Below are positions 30,390-38,034 of a stretch of DNA of 38,034 nt, one piece after another (positions within the stretch are counted from its first letter, which is position 1; every line of letters starts with the position of its first letter). The stretch comes from Physocladia obscura (lineage: Eukaryota; Chytridiomycota; Chytridiomycetes; Chytridiales; Chytriomycetaceae): NCBI GenBank assembly GCA_027596945.1, contig JADGJH010000044.1, positions 1 through 38,034 of the forward strand. The letters are read 5' to 3'. The notes under the pieces were generated by a model, which was not told the origin of the DNA, made no database searches, and saw only the letters and a program-made list of their open reading frames with translations. Made by a program: the position numbers and the translations under genes.

Positions 30390-30534
30390 CCTCTTTTTTT
30401 CCTCGATATATCTATTATGTCTTCTTTTTCCCGTTCCCTTGCTGTAGTATAAATTGTGCGATTTGTGAAATTCTTGAGAAAGAGTGGAAGTCCCCAGCTT
30501 TTTTTCGTTTCCATTCACAATTTCATTTTCTGGG

Positions 30535-33500
30535 ATGGACGATTTCGATAATTCGTACAGTACAAACAGTCTTTTCGATAAAGACGATTATGATGATGAC
30601 GATGACGACGCGTATTCATCACTTGCACAAAGTGAACGCATTGTAAATGTAGTCAGCTTAACTTTCGTTTCATTGTTTTTTGTCCTTCTTGTTGAATGAA
30701 TAACCTAACAGGGAACCGTTACTCTTGACTGGCGTGCTCTTCCATCATCTATTCGGGCATCCGTCCCTGGCGCACCATCTGCCATTAAGCAAAATGCGAT
30801 CATTCGACGCATGAATTTGCAACCACAGCTACAATTGAACAATTCAAAACCGCAGTACAATAAATATTCGGACAGCAAAAATAACAGTAGCAATGGCAAT
30901 GCAGGAAACAACGATAACGACACGAACGCTAATAGCAACAATAATAATAATAGAAATACAAACAATTATAAAAATTCCGTTATGTCACTTATTTCAAATT
31001 TCGAACAACCGTTGACGGTGTCAACGCCAATTCCTGTTCGAAATTCTGCAACGTCGTGGCAAAGAAAGTTAGAGCTGTCGAATTTATCTCTCACCTCTGT
31101 CGAATCTGTTGATCCTCAAGTGAAATTAAATCCCAATTCAGTGAATCTCGCAATATCTTCGGAAAAACGGTATCTAAATCGAAGCAAAGAAGCAACAGCT
31201 GAATCTTTGCTGTCTAATTTTCTTGACGGATATGACAATGATGATTATGCAGCCAATGATATTACTACTGACAATAAAACAATATCTGGACTCCAGCAAC
31301 AACAGCAGCCAGTATTGAATGTTCATCTCGGCAAAGAGAATTTTGACTCGACAACTCCGCTGTCAGCTCAGCCATCTACCCAGGAGCATTATTTTGCATC
31401 CACGGCAACCCGACTAAATTATCCACAAGCAACAAAATTACAAGTCAAAACCCTTGATTTTGCATCAGATATTGGTTTTCGGCGATTTGAAGAGGACACA
31501 AAAAGACTTCTGGCAAGCGATGAATCAATTTGGAATTTGACATCTGCAGAGGATCCAAATGAGGAAAACGACATAATGGCAAGCGCCAATATTGGAGTAA
31601 CTGGGCCGATGCCACTTTCTTCCGCCTTCAAACAAAAACAAGATGAAATTCGTAAAGCTGTCGGATTAAGCGAAAGCGAGGAATATTTGAACAAGTTTTT
31701 GAGTGGTCAGGAATTAATTTTTTAACGTCATATTTTGTTTTGGTTTTTTTAAATTTTTATACAGCTCGAGCTTCTTTAGCAACTCAATCAAAATCTCCGT
31801 TAAAAAACACTCGCGTTTCTTTTCCTGACGGTTTTCTTTTTTTTAGAATGCCCAATTAAAAGTCAGCAATTATTATAGAGGCTGTTGCTGAGCTTGAATC
31901 TTCGCGAGAGAAAAAAAGCACGTCTATGTCTTCATTTTCAACATCAATGGCTACACCAACATCAATAAGACCTGAATTTAACTCAAAGACATCATCAAAT
32001 ATGGCGTTGCAATCGTCCACACTCTTTAGTGAGATGAATTAATTTTGTATTTTTTCTTCTTAATAAGTCAATCATACTTATTCTTTTTTTCTTTTTCCAC
32101 GTTTTTGACGATTGTTTTCTTGCAGCTGAGTCAAATTTTTTAACCGAACCCCAGGAAGAAAGCAAAAACAGTTCAAAAGTATTGGAAAGTAAGGGGAATG
32201 AAAATTTTCAAACTGTCATGCCAATTCAATGTGGGTAATTAACAGGTTTTTCTTAAGTTGTTTTTTAAAAATATTTTTCTCCACGCAGCAAAAATGATCA
32301 CTTCCCGTACATCTAAAACAACAGATTTTGCAACTGATCGCACAAATATTCCTGATCAACGGGACCACGAATATTTTCAAGCTGATCTTTTCGAAATCAC
32401 CCCAAAGGCGCAAAATTCGTTGTCAAATTCTCGAATGAAAAGACTAGAGTCTCCAAAAAGAAGCATTTCGAAAAGAACTTCATCCCCCACGGCTATGATC
32501 GCTTCTTTGATAGAACAGGCGAGAAATTCCGCCACTGAAGACCCTCTTGTCCGGAAAGATACAAAAGAAGCACCATTAATTGCGATGTCAAACCCCAAAG
32601 CTTCTCCTTGCCAAATTGCTGATGGAGCCCAAAACAAGGTTGATTCCACCAGAATACCACCAAATGAATTCTCAAAACATTGTGAGTCGTCACTGCGCAA
32701 TGAGACTGAGTTTACTCTTGGCGAAAACAGTGCAGCAACTCTTCGAGATCCATTCAAGAAAACAAATGAATTTATTGACGTATCGACAACTTTATTACCC
32801 AAGCAACCTGTTTTTAACTTCAATAATTGTCATTTCGGATATTCCCTACCCACTAACTCGGAGAGTAATCGCAAAGATTTTGTTGTAGGAATGGCAAATG
32901 TGCAAAATTTAAGTGAAAATTATGGAATTGGTGATGAATCCTTCAAAAAATCTTTCAGCAAGTTCAAAATTTTCTGGTTTTTCTACGTATGCATTTGCTA
33001 ATTATTTTCTAGACTTAGAATCTATGGAGATCTCTGGTGGATCGAGAAGTCGCACTTGTAGAACCGATGACATGATTGAGCAGGAAGAAAATGTTTGATT
33101 TTGATTTTGATTTTTTTGTTGTTGATTGAACTGTAGCGTATTTATTTGTATTAGAATTCCATCAAATATCCAATTGGCACAGATTTAACGATAAGCGATC
33201 TCTCTACTTCTGAGGCAGTTGATAGCATTCGCTGCCATGCTGACCCAATTTCTGCCTTTTCATTGGTGAATTATGTTCTAATTTTATTATTAATTTGCTG
33301 CTGTTTTGGTTCACTAAGGGTAAATTAGCAGCAGACAATAGAGAGTGACTTTTTGAAGCCGACATCGCTGAAGCAAAGAAATGGGAATAACACAGCCAGC
33401 AAAAATACTGTAATTGATGAAGACTCGGTAGATGAAAGATATATACGTAAAGACAATCATGTAATTAATGAAATACTTTAAATGTTTGAACCAATTATTT

Positions 33501-35591
33501 AGTAAGATTTTTTTTTTTTTTTTGAAGAATCACAACTATACACAGTCACATCCACTGGTCAAAAAGCGAGAGCCTATATCATTCAGGTTCCAAATACTTG
33601 ACATTACTTCTGCAAAGTTTAAATCAAAATAATAGACCCAGCGAAGAGATGCTGAAAAAAAAACATCAAGAATTAGATGTTATAAATGCCGAGCTTGTTC
33701 AATTGTCCAAAATTATTGCGGTAGTTTTTTTACTTTTCGAGTATTTGAACAAACTTAAAATTTTCTTGTTAGAGTCGACACAATGAATTGAAACGCCGTG
33801 AAGCACTTCTTGACGAAAAAGAAGCACATCTTGTTAAAGCACAGAATCAAATAGAGTTTGATGTGCAAGAGTTATTACAGGCAAGAATTTCAGCTCGCGA
33901 TGGTGTTTTAAAGCGAGTGAGTTTAAATTATTGCATTATCATTATTTTTTTTCGGCTAAAATGGGAATGTACTTATTGCCTTCCAGGAAATTGAAGCAAT
34001 TATATTGCACGCGGATGCATCAGTTGCATCACTTGTAAAGGAAAATCGACGACTCGTAACAAGTAATAAAGTGCTTTCGGGAGCAAATCGAAGGTTGCGG
34101 GATCAAGTTCGGCTGATGATGCAAGGCATAAATGAAAGGGACATCAGAGAACTCGAACTGCACAGTCAATTGAAGCAAGTAAGCAGGTGTAAGTTCTTAT
34201 TTTAAAAATAACCTGTCTGTTTGAAGCACAAGGAAAGAATAGAACGACTTAAAAAATCATCAATCGACTTAAAACCTTCAAAACTGATTATTGAGCTGCA
34301 GAATGTTAAAGGACATAACTTCGCGGATGTTCTTGCAAAACAAAAACTCAAAGGCGGTTTGAATTTTGTTGAATTTTTATCTGTCATACTAAATTAAATA
34401 TAGCGTCTACTCAAACTATTTCTGAACCAATCAAACAACAGAAAATAGAAAACAATGAGGTGCCATTACTTTTTGAAAAGGGTGTAAATTTAACTTTATT
34501 TCAGATCGGATACTGTGAAATTATCTTTATGCTTCTGCAAATGCATTTTTTATTGGTTCAATCATTTGACAATAAAGGTGCGGAAAATGCAGCACATATT
34601 TTCAAAGAAAATTCTGCAGAGGTGAAAAATGATATGCAAATATTTTAACGTAATACTAACATTACTTAAGTTTGCTAAAGCAGTGAACCACGGAATTCAT
34701 AGACTTGTCCAAAGCTCTACCAAATCCAGCGTGTGGTCGAGTGTTTTTTCTCTCTTTCTGGTTTTGTCATTGGACTTCATTAAATCATTGGAATTTGGAT
34801 GTCCTGAGGTTTGATATTGTAAAAGATCTTGTTGTTGGCTGATAGTATGCATATTTAGCGTGCAATTTTGGCTCAAACCGCAATACAAGCATTTGCTCAG
34901 TGCCAAAAAAACGGAACATATTTAAAATTACATTCCAAACTATGTTTACAAATAATTTCCTTGGCAAACTTTTCCTCAGAAAGTATAGAGAGATGTGAAT
35001 CTGTTTTGGCAGAATTGTTGTCGTTGGTGACAAACAGTAATGAGGTGAATACATTTGCAACTTCTTTTTTTGATAATTTGTTCAGGCAAAATCCCTTCTG
35101 CTTGCCATGAATATACTTGATGCAATCCATCCGTTTATTGCTGCCAATTTTTCAAGCAACACATGTGCAACTTTATCAAGTTCTTTTATTTTGACAATGC
35201 TTGATGATGGAGGTACGTTATTGAAATATTTTTTTTCTTTCTAAGCGGTTTGAAACAAACAGATTGCCATGAAGAGTTTCTTAATCAATGTATTGAAAAT
35301 TCTACATTGACAAATTCATTGACAATAGCATGTTTCAAGCCAATGGATGATAGCTCTTTGGGGTTGTATGAAAATGTGCTTATTTTACTCCAGAAACTCT
35401 CCAAAATACCGTTAGTTTCTGGCTTTTTTAATTAACCTTTTTTGAATGAAAATTCTAGAAAAAGCCAGTTTGTACTCCAGAATAATGAAAGGCTTTGTTC
35501 CAGACTGCGTGAACTTGCTGAGTTAGATATAACTGGATTCAAATTTGTGAAGCTGAATGCAGTTTCAACTTTGCAAAATATACTCCTATGA
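30535..35591 (+). CDS. CCDC138-like centrosomal/ciliary coiled-coil protein
   Basis: Twenty exons join in frame to 1291 residues: 30535-30642, 30712-31705, 31765-31830, 31879-32028, 32126-32230, 32289-32930, 33013-33092, 33155-33265, 33332-33446, 33587-33720, 33773-33916, 33987-34178, 34227-34356, 34404-34459, 34505-34621, 34671-34808, 34859-35044, 35086-35212, 35263-35410 and 35459-35591. The first 790 residues are acidic, Asn-rich and disordered. A continuous coiled coil (about 795-980) has KRREALLDEKEAHL. The C-terminal 290 residues are helical, and IGYCEIIFMLLQMHFLL, LYENVLILLQKLSKI and the ending KFVKLNAVSTLQNILL resemble, from memory, the order and wording of the vertebrate CCDC138 C-terminal domain. 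In animals that protein associates with centrosomes and centriolar satellites. The family call is moderately supported; the exons at 31831-31878, 32931-33012 and 33447-33586 boundaries are least sure. Two adjacent genes is the main alternative. Confidence 0.62.
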
Positions 35592-37629
35592 TTTTACTGA
35601 TAAAGGGTGCTTTTGGTGGATAGCTACAGAGTGATATTTTATGATACACTATAGAAAAGCTCCAATTTTGATTTGATATTATGTTGGTGTGTGTAGTCTA
35701 ATACAACAAATAAGAGTGAACAACTATGATGGCAAACAAGACAAGTGATGCCAGGCAAATTTTGTTTCTTTTCAACAAAATCCAAAAGAACATTTGCTAT
35801 TCCAAAGAGTTGAACTTTCCTAAATTATATACCATTCTTAGTTTCTGGCCTTGACTTTATTGCAGTTGCAATTGATGTAAATTAGATTCAATCTAATTTT
35901 TGACAAGAGTTTTCCAAAATTATCTCAAACCTTTTTTATTTTCAGGTATTCAAAAACAATTCTAACACCACTTTCCAACCACTTTCAAACTACTTTGAAA
36001 ATGTTTTTCTCTTGAAGCATCTTGTATTATTCTTTTCTTTCTACTCCAAAAACTATTTAAACCTAACCTTCATTTTATTATTGGTCATTTTAAATACAAA
36101 AAAGTCTTTGTTAAGTATTACTCTTAAGGCAGAAAGTGTGTTTGCTGACATGAAGAGTTTGTCTCAACACACTCTGTACAAACTTTGACTGTTTGTTGAA
36201 CTCCTAGATTGTTGCACAATATGAATGGGGTAAGTCCTTAATGCAAAACTTACCAAGTTCTTTTCAGCTCCTACAGAACAGGTTTCGATTGAGTCTCCAT
36301 TAGGTACCCCATTTTGCTATATAGAACAAAGGTTGGAGTGATATCTTTGCTGCGCAATTGATGATCTTTGATCTACAGTCCAATGTTTCCAAAGTGTCTA
36401 TTACTTATTTGCCACTGGCTGTTAAAAACAAAACTTGCACATCATGAAGTTCATTGAAATGCCAAATTTTTCACAATGGTTTTTGACTGTGAGTTGCGGT
36501 TTCACTGATTTGGCTACTTTTGAGGAGATTTTATGACTACTGCCAAACATTTTGGATACTTTAAGAACTGAATGGCTTGTCTTGAAAAGGCTGGTGATAT
36601 TGTTGAATATCTGTTTACTTTGTGATCCTTGTGACTAAAAGCTGTGTATTTGCAGGACTGATTCTGTTATTGCATGTTGGCAGAAGGCTAAAGATGTCAA
36701 GTCATTGGCTGGTGTTTTTTATTCAAAAAAGTGATTATTGTTTGGTTATTTTTGAAGAAAATTAGTTATTTTTAGAGGTACACTCAATAATCAAAATCAG
36801 CTTGATTCATCGTCGTTTGAGTTGATTTTGATTCCAGTCAAGTGCTCAAACCCAAGCTAAATTTGTTTTTGACTTGACTAGTTAATGTGCCAAATTCAGT
36901 TCTGGAGACTTCTAGAGCCAGGTGTCACTTTCATGGAAGCTGTCTGACTACAACCATTAAAAACTATTTTTCTCATCTAATTACAAAGATATCTTCATTC
37001 AAAAAGTTGTGTAGTTTCTACGAAAATGTTGTTTTAATGAATTTTCATTGTCGCCAACTGGGTCATTCCTTCCAACGAACAAACTCGACACTGCTAAACA
37101 TGAAAGAATGGTCAATAACATTGTGCTTCCAAAAACAAGAGAAGATCACAAGAATCTAAATTGGATTATTACAAAGCTCATTTGTGAATGTAAGGCTACA
37201 ATTACTGGTGACTATTTACTGACTCCACAAAATGGGTTCCTCAAAATAGTGATGGTGTCATAAAAGGTATTCAAAAAGATGGAATGGAAGTTGTTCATAA
37301 TGTTCTGAAAAGGAAACGTAATGATCAAGAAAATGGCAAGCAAACCAATAAAGAGTGAAGATTTGATAATGATTTTGGTTTGATTGATCTTTTCGCGTTG
37401 CGTGCCAACCCAATTTTCACTGTTAAATACATCCATTTGTTGATCGAAGAGTGTAAATTCTGAGAGATTTGCCAGAAGACATTGTTGAAGGCCGAATTAA
37501 CACAATAACGAGGGAGCATTGTCAAAGTCAGATTTTCATAACAAATTATAATTTTTTGTTCACAACTGTGATCGCTGTCTGTCAGCCATTAAAGCTGAAT
37601 ATTTTTATTAGGAGCCGCAGAGGGGACGG

Positions 37630-37649
37630 CCACTTTTGAAAAAAAGTGG
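37630..37649. repeat. perfect 8-bp inverted repeat with 4-base loop
   Basis: CCACTTTT and AAAAGTGG flank GAAA. It follows a small GC-rich patch (about 37611-37630) that stands out in AT-rich surroundings. It could fold as a hairpin in RNA or be half of a larger element; its role is unknown. Confidence 0.7.
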
Positions 37650-37778
37650 TGTACTTAGGGAAAAGTGTGGGGGTTTAATATCAACTTGAAAATGAAAATA
37701 TTCAAAAATTAAATTCCTCTTTTGAAGTATAGTAAGAAACTGAGTAAATAAATAAGCTGCAAAAGTTAAGATAAATCA

Positions 37779-37784
37779 TTTATT
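37779..37784 (-). terminator. poly(A) signal for the partial minus-strand gene
   Basis: Reads AATAAA on the minus strand, five bases beyond the stop codon at 37790-37792. Confidence 0.4.
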
Positions 37785-37789
37785 TTTTA

Positions 37790-37962
37790 TTACATATCTA
37801 CTGAACCATAAGAATTGAAAGTTTCGTCCAAAACCTGACCCTGAATTCCTATAAATTCTTGCATAAGCTCATCAAATTCACCGCGCCCTATTTTGTAGCA
37901 ATTCGAAGGAGATATTGCTTGTGCTGTTGAAGCTCTTGGTGTATTGCTTGATAAAGCAAACT
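37790..37962 (-). CDS. C-terminal exon of an unidentified gene (partial)
   Basis: A minus-strand open stretch of about 57 codons ending in TAA at 37790. It is bounded upstream by a possible acceptor (GTAG just before 37962) preceded by AT-rich sequence. The peptide includes SNTPRASTAQAISPS, then CYKIGRGEFDELMQEFIG and a C-terminus YGSVDM. The composition is coding-like and a poly(A) signal follows, so I read it as the last exon of a gene whose remainder lies beyond the right edge. No family recognised. It is partial because of the window end, not because of a visible break. Confidence 0.42.
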
Positions 37963-37982
37963 CTACATAGTCATATTCATGA

Positions 37983-37995
37983 ATTTATTTATTTA

Positions 37996-38034
<39 letters not shown>
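37983..38034 (+). repeat. TTTA then TTA microsatellite at the window edge
   Basis: A TTTA tract (about 37983-38000) grades into (ATT)n from 38001 to the last base. It is truncated by the window, so its full length is unknown. It would lie in the presumed intron of the partial gene. Confidence 0.92.

Larger units (their letters stand above)
35592..37789. other. gene-poor region with degenerate coding-like fragments
   Basis: About 2.2 kb with stops in all frames. Short coding-like islands on the plus strand occur near 36120-36180, 36330-36430, 36650-36730 and 37048-37260 (the last includes LPKTREDHKNLNWIITKLI). A further island near 37260-37450 lies in another frame (LIDLFALRANPIFTVKYIH). The islands cannot be joined into one frame with convincing splice sites. 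A decayed gene or transposon-derived sequence is possible; no terminal repeats, target duplications or known transposase motif were seen. Confidence 0.45.

Noticed and set aside
30535..31735. ATRIP/Rad26-type checkpoint protein for the acidic N-terminus and coiled coil
   Set aside because: Only the acidic start is similar; the C-terminal domain resembles CCDC138 better.
33536..33586. Possible small exon encoding SQLYTVTSTGQ in the CCDC138-like gene
   Set aside because: It leads into a stop unless another intron is assumed; splicing from 33446 to 33587 keeps frame with the coiled coil.
37630..37649. Rho-independent terminator-like hairpin
   Set aside because: This is a eukaryotic genome; the hairpin is reported as an inverted repeat of unknown role.

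Overview
This window is AT-rich, intron-dense nuclear DNA from a eukaryote, most likely an early-diverging zoosporic (chytrid-like) fungus. Fungal hallmarks are a Skn7-type HSF plus receiver regulator, an ATP-type PEP carboxykinase, a protein O-mannosyltransferase, a tricalbin-like lipid-transfer protein and a GPI-anchored Ser/Thr-rich wall protein. A gene resembling CCDC138, a centriole/cilium-associated coiled-coil family, points to a fungus that still builds a flagellum. Splicing models were built by hand, using frame continuity and conserved family motifs across GT..AG junctions. About 63 introns were placed, mostly 45-150 nt.

Layout. 437-2011 (-) is an ethanolamine/choline phosphotransferase, head-to-head with CDC37 (2042-3951, +); only 30 bp separate the two start codons. 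PEP carboxykinase (4143-5992, +) follows, with two competing N-termini. A 13-exon protein O-mannosyltransferase (6371-9847, -) faces a tiny 8-cysteine secreted protein (10045-10296, +). V-ATPase subunit e (10515-11179, +) converges on a repeat-bearing GPI-anchored protein (11260-12546, -). An unresolved membrane-protein-like locus (13152-13869, -) and a 648-residue intronless orphan (14048-15994, -) come next. Then follow a LysM-like type I membrane protein (16723-17784, +) and a large tricalbin/extended-synaptotagmin with an SMP domain and about six C2 domains (17970-24363, +), which has a 10-N assembly gap in its first intron. A low-complexity Asn/Ser/His-rich protein (24474-27164, -) is divergent from the SKN7-like regulator (27257-30389, +). 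A 20-exon CCDC138-like gene (30535-35591, +) follows. The last 2.4 kb is mostly gene-poor and looks degenerate, ending with the C-terminal exon of a minus-strand gene that runs off the window into a TTA microsatellite.

Functionally, the middle of the window (about 6.4-24.4 kb) is rich in secretory-pathway and cell-surface genes: O-mannosylation, V-ATPase, a mannosylatable Ser/Thr-rich wall protein, a LysM-like surface protein, a small secreted protein and an ER-plasma membrane tether. Whether this grouping means anything is not shown by the sequence. I see no prokaryotic mobile element, CRISPR array or rRNA, and I did not recognise a tRNA. Gene models, particularly first exons and the 30.5-35.6 kb gene, are predictions without transcript support.
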